Shown here: piece by piece, positions 24,043 through 32,974 of the stretch
Layout: the number at the start of each line of letters is the position of its first letter
Numbering within the stretch: position 1 is the stretch's first letter
Assembly (NCBI GenBank): GCA_965229115.1
Contig: CBDDIR010000003.1
Location: forward strand, 1,364,001 to 1,428,000
Origin: UBA7672 sp965229115
GTDB lineage: Bacteria > Pseudomonadota > Alphaproteobacteria > Caulobacterales > Hyphomonadaceae
Length of the DNA: 64,000 nucleotides
Reading direction: 5' to 3'
Notes under the pieces: generated by a model
What the model was told of the DNA's origin: nothing
What the model saw: only the letters and a program-made list of their open reading frames with translations
Databases searched by the model: none
Translations under genes and position numbers: made by a program

Positions 24043-25491
24043 TCAGCTCTCCATATCCTTGCGGATCGTGAAGAGCGCGGCGAGGAAGAATCCGAAGCTG
24101 AGGATGTGGACGCCGGTCGAGAGATAGACCGCGTTCTTCAGGCCGCTTGCGAGCGCTGCGCTGCAGATGGGGATCGCCTGTCCGGCTGTGCTGGAGCAAT
24201 AGCGTGCGTCGAGCGCGATGGCGCCATCGAACTGTCCGGCGAGTTGCTGGTTGGCGAGGAAGTCTGACAACAGGCCGAACAACATGGGTCCGCCGCCGAG
24301 GCCGATCAGGTTGATGATGAAGAGCAGGACGGCGGAGGCTGTCGCGCGCATGGCAGGCGGGACGAGGCCAGGCACGCCGCCATAGACCGGGCCATACCAG
24401 ATCGCGACGCCGATGTTCGGGATGATCAGCAGGATCATCGCGAGCCAGATGTTGTTGATCGAGATCAGATACCAGAACACCGGCAGGCAGATGAAAGGCG
24501 AGATGAGCGGGAGAAGTACGAAGTGGCGCTGATCCTTCGTGCCGAAGCGATCGCACCACCAGCCGCCCAGCCACGATCCGATGACGCCGCCAATGCCCGC
24601 GGCAAGGCCCATGAACAGGCCGAGATAGCCAAGCTGCGTCATGCCGATCGAGGACGAGGTGGCTGTGATTTCGGGGAAGTAGTTACGGAGAAAAAAGGAG
24701 GTCAGGTAGAAGGAGTGCGAGTACGATACCATCGACGCGAAGGCGGCGGCGAAGCCGAGGAACCAGAAGGTCGGCTTGTTGGCGAGAACCTTCAGAACCT
24801 GGCCGACGGGCAGGTAGGTGGATTGGCGGATCTTCTGTTTGACGCCGCCAATGCTGGGCGCGCGGCGCGGTTCGACCAGCGTGAAGATCGCCATGACGGC
24901 GAGCAGCAGGCCCGGCGCGCCCGCGATGAAGAAGGCTGCGCGCCAGCCCCATGATCCGGCGATGATGCCGCCCAGCGCCATGCCGAGCAGCGAGCCGATC
25001 GAGATGCCCATCGAATAGATGGCGAGTGCGCGGGCGCGCGACTCCTTCGGGAAGTAGTCGGTGATGAGTGAGTGTGCCGTCGGCGTGCAGCCAGCCTCGC
25101 CGACGCCAACGCCCATGCGGCTAATCGCGAGCATGAAGAAGTTCTGCGCGAAGCCGGCGATGACGGTGAAGCCGCTCCAGATCGCGAGCGAGACGGTAAG
25201 GATGAGCGGGCGGTCGCCCTTGTCGGCGTAACGCGCAATCGGGATGCCGAGGATTGTGTAGAGCAGGGCGAACCAGAGGCCGCCCATGGCGCCGACTTCG
25301 AAATCGGTCAGGTGAAGGTCGTTCTTGATCGGCTCGATCAGGAGCGTGACGACCTGACGATCGAGGAAGTTGATCGTGTAGATCGCAACCAGCAGCGCGA
25401 GGGCATAGCGGCGATAGGAGACGGGCTGGCGCGTGGTCGCGGGCGCAGGTGTGGCAGGCGCGGGCACATCGCCCATGCTGACGTCCGTCAT
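24043..25491 (-). CDS. MFS transporter, spinster-like
   Basis: A 482-residue inner-membrane transporter with twelve predicted helices. NFLDRQVVTLL in helix 1 and RYADKGDRPL in loop 2-3 are the MFS signature; GVGVGEAGCTPTAHSLITDYF in helix 4 is typical of the spinster-type MFS subgroup, whose members move lipids, sugars or organic acids. A Pro/Ala/Thr-rich cytoplasmic N-terminus precedes helix 1. No catabolic gene is adjacent, so substrate cannot be named. Confidence 0.9.
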   Translation of the reverse strand: MTDVSMGDVPAPATPAPATTRQPVSYRRYALALLVAIYTINFLDRQVVTLLIEPIKNDLHLTDFEVGAMGGLWFALLYTILGIPIARYADKGDRPLILTVSLAIWSGFTVIAGFAQNFFMLAISRMGVGVGEAGCTPTAHSLITDYFPKESRARALAIYSMGISIGSLLGMALGGIIAGSWGWRAAFFIAGAPGLLLAVMAIFTLVEPRRAPSIGGVKQKIRQSTYLPVGQVLKVLANKPTFWFLGFAAAFASMVSYSHSFYLTSFFLRNYFPEITATSSSIGMTQLGYLGLFMGLAAGIGGVIGSWLGGWWCDRFGTKDQRHFVLLPLISPFICLPVFWYLISINNIWLAMILLIIPNIGVAIWYGPVYGGVPGLVPPAMRATASAVLLFIINLIGLGGGPMLFGLLSDFLANQQLAGQFDGAIALDARYCSSTAGQAIPICSAALASGLKNAVYLSTGVHILSFGFFLAALFTIRKDMES

Positions 25492-25669
25492 TGCATCGCT
25501 CCCGGTTGCGCCTCTGACGTGCGCTGACCGGAACTATGCGTGACTGGCGTGGAAAGCCAAGCCGGAAAACGTACCGCTCATTCGAAAGTCATGCTGCGAT
25601 GCAGCGAGCGTGAGTGTTTCGTGAGGTGGATCGAATCGCTCAGACCAACCAATGATTCAATTTTCGACG

Positions 25670-26065
25670 TTAGCGTTCGCCCAGAGCCGAGGAGACCAGT
25701 TCGGTGTCGCAGTACTCTTCGAGCGCCGCCATCTTGCCGTTCTCCATCCGGATCACGAAGCAATAGTCGTTCTCGTACGCCTTGCCAGACTTTGTGCGGT
25801 TCTTTCCGCGCGCCTGTACGACCACGAAATCGCCGTCTGCTAGGATGCGAGTGGGGACGCATACATTGGGGCCATCGAAGCGATCTCGCAGCTTCGCGAA
25901 GATCTCACGTATGATGGTATCCTTGCCGTGAAATGAACCTGACCAGCTGTTGCTGCCGATCAGGCGCATGTCCATGTCGTCGGCCATGGCATCCGCGTAC
26001 GGACGGCCATTGCCTTTCGCGGTTTCGTCGAAAATGGCGGTGACGATCTCTCTGTTGTTCGGCAC
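25670..26065 (-). CDS. Nuclear transport factor 2-like (SnoaL-type) protein
   Basis: A 131-residue alpha+beta cone protein. The N-terminal helix NREIVTAIFDETAKGNG, MRLIGSNSWSGSFHGKD and the final strand pair RMENGKMAALEEYCDTELV are the SnoaL/NTF2 pattern. These proteins bind or isomerise small hydrophobic molecules. It follows the aldo/keto reductase gene by 28 bases on the same strand, probably one transcript. Confidence 0.85.
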   Translation of the reverse strand: MPNNREIVTAIFDETAKGNGRPYADAMADDMDMRLIGSNSWSGSFHGKDTIIREIFAKLRDRFDGPNVCVPTRILADGDFVVVQARGKNRTKSGKAYENDYCFVIRMENGKMAALEEYCDTELVSSALGER

Positions 26066-26093
26066 GTGCGTTCCCCGATAGAGTTGGCGGCGT

Positions 26094-27077
26094 TCAGCCG
26101 TTGACGCCTTTCATGCCGCTTTCGTCGTAGCGCTCGCCCTTCACCTTGGCGGCGAGGCTGTCGAGCTTGGCGATGGCGGCAGGCGTCAGCTTTACGTCGG
26201 CAGCGCCGAGGTTCTGCTTGAGGTTCTCGAGTTTTGTCGTGCCGGGAATGGCGACGATGTTGTCGGCGCGCTGGAGCACCCAAGCGAGGGCGACCTGTCC
26301 GGCTGTCGCGTTCGCGTCGGATGCGACGCGCACGATCTCTTCGACCAGGGCGAGGTTGTTCTCAAGAGCGTCGCCTGAGAAGCGTGGGGCCATGGCGGCG
26401 CGGAAATCGAAGCCGTCCGCTTTCCAGTCCTTCGACCAGCCGGCGAGCATGCCGCGTCCGAGCGGGGAGTAGGCGACGAGCGTCGTGCCGAGATCCTTGC
26501 AAGCATCGAGGATGCCATCGCTTTCGATGAAGCGGGTGAAGATCGAGAATTCAGACTGCAGCGCAGCGATGGGATGAACCTTGTTCGCCACGCGCAGCGT
26601 TTCGGCGGTGACTTCCGACAGGCCGATATTGCGTACCTTGCCTTGCTTTACGGCCTCGGCCATCGCGCCGACGGTTTCCTCGATCGGGCGCGAGAAATCG
26701 CGGCGGTGCAGATACCAGAGGTCGACGTGATCGGTCTTCAGGAAGCGCAGCGACTGTTCAAGTGCACGCTTTGCATTCTCCGGGGAGCCATCGACGCGAC
26801 GCTCGCCGGTTTCGAGATTGTATTTCGGGCCGAACTTGGTGGCGATGAAAGCCTTGTCACGCCTGTCGTGGAACGCGGCGCCGAGCTGCTGCTCGTTGAC
26901 GCCCATGCCGTACATCTCGGCCGTATCGAAATGATCGACGCCGAGGTCGAGTGCTGAATGGAGAAGCTTTACGGCATCCGCTTCGTCGAGCGGCTTGCCG
27001 TAGAAGGCCGCCATGCCCATGCAGCCGAGGCCGATGGCGTTGAGCGGTTTCGATTTTCCGATGGTGCGGCGGATCAT
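26094..27077 (-). CDS. Aldo/keto reductase
   Basis: A 327-residue NADPH-dependent oxidoreductase with a TIM barrel. The catalytic tetrad is Asp and Tyr in FDTAEMYG, Lys in FIATKFG and His in WYLHRRD. The C-terminal VALAWVLQRADNIVAIPGT binds the cofactor phosphate. The family often reduces aldehydes or pyridoxal-like compounds. ATG 27077 is preceded by AGGAG. It is divergent from the GST gene at 27215 and is followed by the NTF2-like gene. Confidence 0.92.
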   Translation of the reverse strand: MIRRTIGKSKPLNAIGLGCMGMAAFYGKPLDEADAVKLLHSALDLGVDHFDTAEMYGMGVNEQQLGAAFHDRRDKAFIATKFGPKYNLETGERRVDGSPENAKRALEQSLRFLKTDHVDLWYLHRRDFSRPIEETVGAMAEAVKQGKVRNIGLSEVTAETLRVANKVHPIAALQSEFSIFTRFIESDGILDACKDLGTTLVAYSPLGRGMLAGWSKDWKADGFDFRAAMAPRFSGDALENNLALVEEIVRVASDANATAGQVALAWVLQRADNIVAIPGTTKLENLKQNLGAADVKLTPAAIAKLDSLAAKVKGERYDESGMKGVNG

Positions 27078-27214
27078 GGGGCTGACTCCTGCGCTTTGTG
27101 AGCGTTCACTCACATAGTGGGAGCGCGAACCTTGCTGGTCAACCCCGGCGGACAAGTTTCCCTCGAGCGCCGTCCGGGGTTAGGGTCGCCGAAACACTAT
27201 CGGGAAACGCGCCA

Positions 27215-27841
27215 ATGCTCACTGTCCATCACCTCAACGAGTCGCGCTCGCAGCGTATTCTGTGGCTGCTGGAGGAGTTGGGGACGCCTTACGAGCTCAA
27301 GACCTATCAGCGTGATGCGCAGACGCGCCTGGCGCCGCCGGAGCTGAAAGCCATCAATCCGCTGGGGAAGAGCCCCATGATCACGGAGAATGGCCGCACG
27401 ATCATCGAGACCGGTGCGATCATCGATTACGTGATCCGCCACCACGGCGGCGGGCGGATGCAGCCCGACCCGAAGTCAGCCGATTACGACACGTACGTGC
27501 AGTGGCTTCACTACGGCGAAGGCTCGGCCATGCTGCCCCTGATGCTGCACATGTATGTCGGGCGGCTGAAGGAAGCGGGTGCGCCGCTGCACCCGCGCAT
27601 CCAGAGCGAGATCGCCAACCATCTCGGCTTCATCGATGGCTATCTGGCAGGCAAGCAGTTCTTCGTCGGCAATGAGCTGACGGGCGCGGACGTGCAGATG
27701 AGCTTCGTCGCCGAGGTAGCGCGGGCGCAGCAATCGCTGCCGAGCTATCCCAACTTCAGCGCGTGGCTTGATCATATGCACGAACGGCCGGCATGGAAGC
27801 GCGGCATCGAGAAGGGCGGCGCCTACGCGCTCGGCCGCTAG
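27215..27841 (+). CDS. Glutathione S-transferase family protein
   Basis: A 208-residue two-domain GST. The thioredoxin-like N-terminal half has NESRSQRILWLLEELG, where the Ser/Arg region contacts the glutathione thiol, NPLGKSPMI (cis-Pro) and IIETGAIIDYV (gamma-glutamyl binding). The C-terminal all-helical domain contains ELTGADVQMSFV. It probably conjugates or reduces electrophiles; substrate unknown. Start ATG 27215; the longer upstream frame is not GST-like. It converges on the lipoprotein gene three bases later. Confidence 0.9.
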   Translation: MLTVHHLNESRSQRILWLLEELGTPYELKTYQRDAQTRLAPPELKAINPLGKSPMITENGRTIIETGAIIDYVIRHHGGGRMQPDPKSADYDTYVQWLHYGEGSAMLPLMLHMYVGRLKEAGAPLHPRIQSEIANHLGFIDGYLAGKQFFVGNELTGADVQMSFVAEVARAQQSLPSYPNFSAWLDHMHERPAWKRGIEKGGAYALGR

Positions 27842-27844
27842 GTC

Positions 27845-28456
27845 TTATTGCGGCGCCGCGACCTGCTTGCGGATTTCGGCAACACCGCGGATCGCGGATT
27901 TGATTCCGTCATCCGGCGTAGCGGACAGCGCGCCGCGATAACCCTCAATGGTGAGGTCGGGGCCGACAAGCAGGTAGGCCGGCGGCGCGTCGATGCCGAG
28001 CGTGTCGGTAAAGCCTGCGTCGTCATTCAATGTCGGCCACGTCGGCGCGGCTGCGGGCAATGCGGAGGTGGGCTCGCGCACGGCGAGGAAATCCAGATCC
28101 GGGTCCTGGTCCGCAGCCGAGTTCAGCGCGGCGACATAGTCGGTCTCTGCTTTCAGGGAGTCGTCAGTCGGCGCAGCGAAGCCGATGATCGTCCAGCGTC
28201 CGCGGAGATTTTCCTGCGTCAGCTCGGTGCCGTCAGACTGCTTGAGTGAGAAGGCCGGCAGTGTCGATCCGATGAGCGCGAAGCTGGTGAGATCCGTTTC
28301 CCAGCCTTCCACGCTCGCGCGTGCGCGAGCGGCGGGCGCCATGGCTGCGCTCTGTTCCGCTGCTGGAACTGTTGAGGCGGGCGGCGCGGCCTCGTTGGCT
28401 TGTCCGCAGGCGGACAATGCTAGCGACAGGCTGGCGGCCAGAACGACGGTGCGCAT
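27845..28456 (-). CDS. Lipoprotein with redoxin-like domain lacking CXXC
   Basis: A 203-residue lipoprotein; the signal ends LALSAC with Cys17. After a low-complexity tether the domain reads LPAFSLKQSDGTELTQENLR-G-RWTIIGFAAPTDDSL, which is the TlpA/AhpC-type entry into the thioredoxin fold, but the usual active-site cysteines after the FWA-like segment are missing (PTDD instead). It would therefore have a binding role or be a degenerate redoxin. ATG 28456 follows GGGAG. Confidence 0.75.
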   Translation of the reverse strand: MRTVVLAASLSLALSACGQANEAAPPASTVPAAEQSAAMAPAARARASVEGWETDLTSFALIGSTLPAFSLKQSDGTELTQENLRGRWTIIGFAAPTDDSLKAETDYVAALNSAADQDPDLDFLAVREPTSALPAAAPTWPTLNDDAGFTDTLGIDAPPAYLLVGPDLTIEGYRGALSATPDDGIKSAIRGVAEIRKQVAAPQ

Positions 28457-28523
28457 GATTCCACTCCCGGTTACCCAAGGCTCGCGCCCGATTTGGGCAG
28501 ATACGTGACGGGAGATCAACGGC

Positions 28524-28546
28524 GTTCAGTCTGAACGGGTGTTCAG
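28524..28546. promoter_or_regulatory. Three GTTCAG half-sites between divergent genes
   Basis: GTTCAG-T-CTGAAC (28524-28536) is a perfect palindrome, followed by a third half-site GTTCAG at 28541-28546. It lies in the 182-base gap between divergent genes at 28456 and 28639, as an operator for a dimeric regulator would. Confidence 0.45.
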
Positions 28547-28638
28547 ATCGTGTTGGAACTGCAGCGAATTTGGAACACTGGGAACGCCCGCAAGTTGTCC
28601 GGATGCATGGAGGGACATGTCTGACTGGGAGTACAGTC

Positions 28639-29001
28639 ATGAAAAACCTTACGAAGAAAATGATCCGCGCCGGCGCGCTCGCAATCGGCATGGTGACGCT
28701 GGCGCCGCTGGCCAATGCAGGCGAATGGCGATTGAACCCACAGCGCTGCCCCGACATCCGCGAAGACTGGCGCGACATGCGCCGCGACAATGGCTGGCGC
28801 GATCGCCAGGAAGACCGTCGCGATATGCGCGTTGTAAACTGCCCGGCGCGTGCGTGGACCTATGTGCCGAGCCGTGGCGAACGTTGGCGCGACCATCGCG
28901 ACTATCCGCGCCAGGTTTACCTGCATCGCGACGGCCGCGTGTATGAGCGCAATCACCGTGGCGACCTTGTGAGCCTCGGCATCAACCTGCGCCTCGGCTG
29001 A
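28639..29001 (+). CDS. Exported Arg/Asp/Trp-rich protein
   Basis: A 120-residue secreted protein with a signal peptide of about 27 residues ending ANA/G. The mature part is very rich in Arg, Asp and Trp, with repeated RDxR patterns (EDWRDMRRDNGWRDRQED) and two cysteines about 40 residues apart. Similar compositions occur in periplasmic RcnB-like or DUF-type proteins, but no motif is diagnostic. ATG 28639 is preceded by GGGAG. A strong terminator follows. Divergent from the redoxin-like lipoprotein gene, across GTTCAG half-sites. Confidence 0.7.
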   Translation: MKNLTKKMIRAGALAIGMVTLAPLANAGEWRLNPQRCPDIREDWRDMRRDNGWRDRQEDRRDMRVVNCPARAWTYVPSRGERWRDHRDYPRQVYLHRDGRVYERNHRGDLVSLGINLRLG

Positions 29002-29027
29002 TCTCGTTTCAGTCGACCCAGCGAACG

Positions 29028-29056
29028 CGCCCGCCTCGTTTGAGGCGGGCGTTGTC
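29028..29056 (+). terminator. Rho-independent terminator
   Basis: A 10-bp perfect stem CGCCCGCCTC (29028-29037) with 29042-29051, a four-base loop and TTGTCGTT after it. Confidence 0.85.
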
Positions 29057-29118
29057 GTTGGGGCAAAGCTGGCGTCGTCTCGCGCGTATGACTACGGTGT
29101 GTTCCGGAGGATCGGGGC

Positions 29119-29961
29119 ATGCTCAAGAAGATCGCGATTGGCGTCGGCATTCTGGCGGGCGTTGTGGTCGTTGCCCTGATTGCCGGCGTTCTCTACATGC
29201 GCACGTATTTCGCGGTCGATGGCGCGAAGTCGGTGGCGTCCGTGGTGGGCGATACCGGCGCCAAGCGCGTGCTGGGTGTATTCGCGCATCCCGATGACGA
29301 GCAGCTGGTCACGGGCTTCTTCTCGTATGCGAAGGAGAAGGATGCCGCTTTCACCTCTCTGGTGACGGGCACGAAGGGCGAGGCGGGGCATCAGGTGCCC
29401 ACCGTCGCGCGCCAGCAGGATCTTGGCATCGTGCGCAAGGCGGAAGCGCTGAAGAACGGCTTCGCACTCGGCATCGATGACCAGGAAGTGTGGGACTATC
29501 CCGATGGCGGCGTGCCGGAAGTTCCGATGGAGGAGCTGGTCGCGCGCGTGGTTGCGAAGATCAACGCCGTGCAGCCGGACATGGTGGTGACGTTCTGGCC
29601 CGCGAGCGGCGCGACCGGCCACAAGGATCACATGCGCATGGGCCTCGTCGCCGAGACCGCGGTGAAGCAGGTGCGAGCGCAGGCCAGCGGCGCCTATCGC
29701 GGGCCGAAGTATCTCGCCTACGTCATCACGCCGCCTAACGGCCTGCGCACGTTCGGCGGCGCGACCGGCAAGTTCGTCGCCGATAACCAGCCGGAAGCAA
29801 CACACGCCATGCCGGGCAACACATCGGCCAAGCTACGCGGCTGGAAGATCCACGCCTCGCAGGAACACTACGTGCAGGCCGTGTACGGCTTCCCGGACTG
29901 GCTGCTCTACCTGTTCTGGGATCAGGAGTTCTATCGCGTGGTGGATCTGGAGGCGTCTTGA
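29119..29961 (+). CDS. Membrane-anchored LmbE/PIG-L family deacetylase
   Basis: A 280-residue protein. Residues 3-27 form an N-terminal transmembrane anchor. The catalytic domain starts VLGVFAHPDDEQLV, containing the AHPDDE zinc motif, and has the third zinc ligand region in ATGHKDHMRM. PIG-L-type enzymes deacetylate N-acetylglucosamine in glycolipids, mycothiol-like or bacillithiol-like compounds, or antibiotics. The anchor suggests the active site works outside or at the membrane surface. The substrate is not known. Confidence 0.9.
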   Translation: MLKKIAIGVGILAGVVVVALIAGVLYMRTYFAVDGAKSVASVVGDTGAKRVLGVFAHPDDEQLVTGFFSYAKEKDAAFTSLVTGTKGEAGHQVPTVARQQDLGIVRKAEALKNGFALGIDDQEVWDYPDGGVPEVPMEELVARVVAKINAVQPDMVVTFWPASGATGHKDHMRMGLVAETAVKQVRAQASGAYRGPKYLAYVITPPNGLRTFGGATGKFVADNQPEATHAMPGNTSAKLRGWKIHASQEHYVQAVYGFPDWLLYLFWDQEFYRVVDLEAS

Positions 29962-29972
29962 GCGCCTAAACA

Positions 29973-30006
29973 AAACGGCCCGGTGTTTCCACCGGGCCGT
30001 TTCTAT
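29973..30006. terminator. Bidirectional terminator between LmbE-like and thiolase genes
   Basis: A 12-bp perfect stem, AAACGGCCCGGT (29973-29984) with 29991-30002; A-run on the left and T-run on the right allow termination of both converging genes. Confidence 0.92.
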
Positions 30007-30024
30007 TTCAGCGACGTGCCGAGA

Positions 30025-31245
30025 CTAATTGAAGATCTCGAACAGGCCGGCAGCGCCTTGGCCGCCGCCGATGCACATCGTGACGACGCCGTACTTGGCC
30101 TTGCGGCGCTGGCCCTCGAGGAGGAGGTGGCCGGTGCAGCGTGCGCCGGTCACGCCGTACGGGTGGCCGATCGAGATCGAGCCGCCGTTGACGTTGTACT
30201 TCTCCGGATCGATGCCGAGCTTGTCGCGCGAGTAGAGGCACTGCGAAGCAAACGCTTCGTTCAGTTCCCACAGGTCGATGTCCTGGACCTTGAGGCCATG
30301 GCGAGCGAGCAGACGCGGAACGGCGAACACCGGACCAATGCCCATCTCATCCGGCTCGCAGCCAGCAACGGCGAAGCCGCGGAAGGCGCCGAGCGGCTTG
30401 AGGCCGCGCTTCTCGGCTTCCTTGGCTTCCATCAGCACGAGCGCTGCGCCGCCGTCCGAGAACTGCGATGCGTTGCCGGCGGTGACGTATTTGCCTTCGG
30501 CGATTTTCTGGCCGCCCTTGAACACCGGCGCCAGCTTTTGCAGGTCGGCGAGGGTGGTTTGCGGACGGTTGCAGTCGTCGCGCGTGACTTCGGTTTCCTC
30601 GACCGTGACAGCACCCGTCTCCTTGTTGGTGACGGCGTACTTGGTCTTCATCGGGACGATCTCGTCCTTGTACTTGCCGGCGGCTTGCGCGGCGGCGGTG
30701 CGTTGTTGCGACTGCAGGGCGTACTCGTCCTGGGATTCGCGCGACACGCCGTAACGCTCGGCGACGATTTCAGCCGTCTCGATCATGGTCATGTAGATGG
30801 CCGGGATCTTGGCGAGCAGTTTTTCGTCGAGGGCGCGGTTGCGGCCATCCGGGGAGGCCGGGGGTTTCGGTCCGAACTGGACGAGCGAGATCGACTCGAC
30901 GCCGCCGCCGACCATGATGTCGGCGCCGTCGTGGATCTGGTGAGCGGCGAGGGCGATGGCGTTGAGGCCCGAGGAGCAGAAGCGGTTGATCGTGCCGCCA
31001 GCAACGGTGACCGGAAGGTCGGCCCAGAGGGCAGCCTGGCGGGCGATGTTGCCGCCGGTCGCGCCTTCAGGGTTGGCGCAGCCGAGATACACATCCTCGA
31101 CTTCTTTCGGGTCGATGCCGGCGCGCTCGACAGCGTGCTTGATCGCGTGTCCGCCAAGAGCCGCGCCATGGGTCAGGTTGAACCCGCCCCGTACCGATTT
31201 CGCCAACCCCGTGCGAGCCGTCGAAACGATTACTGCCTCACGCAT
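30025..31245 (-). CDS. Acetyl-CoA C-acyltransferase (thiolase), second copy
   Basis: A 406-residue thiolase with all catalytic residues: Cys90 in NRFCSSGLN, His361 in GHPYGVTGAR and Cys391 in TMCIGGGQG. It begins EAVIVSTARTGLAKS, typical of FadA-like/AtoB-like enzymes. It is clearly distinct from the thiolase at 3927 in length and in the insertion between residues 190 and 220, so the two likely differ in chain-length preference. ATG 31245 follows GGAGG. It is a single-gene unit. Confidence 0.94.
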   Translation of the reverse strand: MREAVIVSTARTGLAKSVRGGFNLTHGAALGGHAIKHAVERAGIDPKEVEDVYLGCANPEGATGGNIARQAALWADLPVTVAGGTINRFCSSGLNAIALAAHQIHDGADIMVGGGVESISLVQFGPKPPASPDGRNRALDEKLLAKIPAIYMTMIETAEIVAERYGVSRESQDEYALQSQQRTAAAQAAGKYKDEIVPMKTKYAVTNKETGAVTVEETEVTRDDCNRPQTTLADLQKLAPVFKGGQKIAEGKYVTAGNASQFSDGGAALVLMEAKEAEKRGLKPLGAFRGFAVAGCEPDEMGIGPVFAVPRLLARHGLKVQDIDLWELNEAFASQCLYSRDKLGIDPEKYNVNGGSISIGHPYGVTGARCTGHLLLEGQRRKAKYGVVTMCIGGGQGAAGLFEIFN

Positions 31246-31321
31246 TAAGTCCTCCGTACCGGTTATTCAGGTAAATGCTGGAGGTACCTTTAGCGCCAGA
31301 GTTTCCTTGAATGCAACTGAA

Positions 31322-31352
31322 GCCGCCCGGCAGGCGGGGCCTGTCGGGCGGC
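31322..31352 (-). terminator. Hairpin after Thr-rich gene
   Basis: A 13-base arm 31322-31334 pairs with 31340-31352 with one mismatch. On the minus strand it lies downstream of the gene at 31383 and upstream of the thiolase start. Poly-T is weak. Confidence 0.6.
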
Positions 31353-31382
31353 AATCAGCGTGTAAATTCAGGCAGAAGGCGA

Positions 31383-31826
31383 TCAGCCGCCCGACTTCTG
31401 GGTCGTGGTGGTCGTGGTGGTGATCGTCGTCGGCTGGCTCACCGGGGTTGCCAGCATGGCTTCATGCTGGGCCTTGGCGATGTCGGCCGTGGTGTAATTC
31501 TTCTTCGACTCAACCAGCGCCTGCACTTCCGGAGCGCGCGGATTGGCCGGGTGGAGAGCAGGGCGATCCGAAGCCGGGGCCGCAATCTCGGTCGTCGTTT
31601 CGATGGTCGCCGTCGGCGTTTCCGTGACTTCGGTCTGCACGGTCACATCGGTCGAAACCGGCGGGGTGGCGACTTCTGCAGTCGTGGTGGCCTCAACGGC
31701 GGACGGTTCAGCGCCCTGGACCGTTACCTGACCCTGCGAGGTTTCCGGAGCGGTCGGCGGCTGTTGTGCGAACGCAGGCGCGGCCGCGAAAGCAACGGCA
31801 AGGGTCGAGACGAGGAGCATTTTCAT
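31383..31826 (-). CDS. Exported Thr/Ala/Pro-rich protein
   Basis: A 147-residue protein with a signal peptide (about 20 residues, ending AFA/Q). The mature part is largely low complexity (Thr, Val, Glu, Ala, Pro), containing a short helical segment EVQALVESKKNYTTADIAKAQHE, and ends in a run of threonines. Start ATG 31826 is preceded by GGTGGA. No domain is recognised; it looks like an unstructured envelope protein. It follows the BrkB gene by 34 bases on the same strand. Confidence 0.65.
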   Translation of the reverse strand: MKMLLVSTLAVAFAAAPAFAQQPPTAPETSQGQVTVQGAEPSAVEATTTAEVATPPVSTDVTVQTEVTETPTATIETTTEIAAPASDRPALHPANPRAPEVQALVESKKNYTTADIAKAQHEAMLATPVSQPTTITTTTTTTQKSGG

Positions 31827-31860
31827 GGGGTCCACCTTCGTTGGGAATTGCAATGTTCGG

Positions 31861-32883
31861 TTAGGGAAGTCGCGAAGGCGCAGTTCGTTCCAAGCTTTGT
31901 GGCTTTGTAACCTCTTCGGCCTGCGGCGTGGGGCCGGTGGCCGTTTCGGGATTCTCGATATGATCCGCCACATAGGCCCCGCGCTGTCCGGGCTTGGCGG
32001 GTGAGTCGACGGTGGTGTCGCGCGTGGTGAACAGCTCGAGCTGCGAGTTCAGCTCCGCGCCCAGGCATATGGCGTATGCGGACAACCAGAACCACATCAG
32101 CAGCGCGGCGACTGCGCCAAGCGAACCGAAGGTCGCGTTATAGGCGTTGAAGTTCTCGACATAGGCGGAGAACGCCACCGACGCGATCAGCCAGATAATG
32201 CCCGCCGCAATCGCGCCTGGCACGATCCAGCGCCAGCGTGCGCTCGTGCGCGAAGGTGCGATCCGGTAGATCATCGCGCACGCCACCATGAACAGGCCGA
32301 TGATCAGCAGCCAGCGTACCGTGCCGATCACTGCATCAAGGAACGCGCCTAGATAAAGCGCTTTCAGAATAGGCGGCACGGCGGCGATGACTGCGAGAGA
32401 GAGTGCGGCGAAGATGATCCCGCAGAAGGTGAAGGACAGCGTCATCGCCGTGACGTGGAAGAAGTTGCGCTTCTCCTTTTCGTGGTAGGCCATGTTCATC
32501 GCCTGCACGAGCGCGGACATTGCGCCGTTCGCACCCCACAGGGCGAAGGCCGCAGAGATGATGAGGCCAAGCGTCAGCCCGCCATCATCCTGGTTGGCGA
32601 TCACCACCATCTGCGCGGCGATCAGATCGAAGGCCGCTTGTGGCGCGAAATCGCTGATGCTCTGCAACTGCTCGCCCAGCGCCGTCATGTCGGTGAACAG
32701 GCCCCAGATCATCAGGCCTGCGGCGATCGCGGGGAAGATCGACAGGAAGGCGTAGAAGGCGATGCCGGCAGACAGCAGCCCCACATTGTCCGCGCCAACG
32801 CGACCGGCGACGCGGAGCAGGATCGCGCGCCAATCTCTGAGGCGGATATGAAAGGGGCTGTCCACGTCGTGACGGTTCTTCAT
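31861..32883 (-). CDS. YihY/BrkB family membrane protein
   Basis: A 340-residue inner-membrane protein with about six helices. The family opener is DNVGLLSAGIAFYAFLSIFPAIA; the later GSLGAVAALLMWFWLSAYAICLGAELN is also characteristic. Despite the historical label ribonuclease BN, these are membrane proteins of uncertain role. The cytoplasmic C-terminus is hydrophilic. I place the start at ATG 32883; in-frame ATGs at 32940 and 32976 would overlap or approach the divergent VanX-like start at 32975 and cannot be excluded. Confidence 0.85.
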   Translation of the reverse strand: MKNRHDVDSPFHIRLRDWRAILLRVAGRVGADNVGLLSAGIAFYAFLSIFPAIAAGLMIWGLFTDMTALGEQLQSISDFAPQAAFDLIAAQMVVIANQDDGGLTLGLIISAAFALWGANGAMSALVQAMNMAYHEKEKRNFFHVTAMTLSFTFCGIIFAALSLAVIAAVPPILKALYLGAFLDAVIGTVRWLLIIGLFMVACAMIYRIAPSRTSARWRWIVPGAIAAGIIWLIASVAFSAYVENFNAYNATFGSLGAVAALLMWFWLSAYAICLGAELNSQLELFTTRDTTVDSPAKPGQRGAYVADHIENPETATGPTPQAEEVTKPQSLERTAPSRLP

Positions 32884-32974
32884 CAGACGCGCAACGCCGG
32901 GGCTGTAATGCCGGTTCCAATGCCCGCCCCGCCGCCGCATTGCGGCACGGGCCGGCTCACGTAGATTGGGCGAC

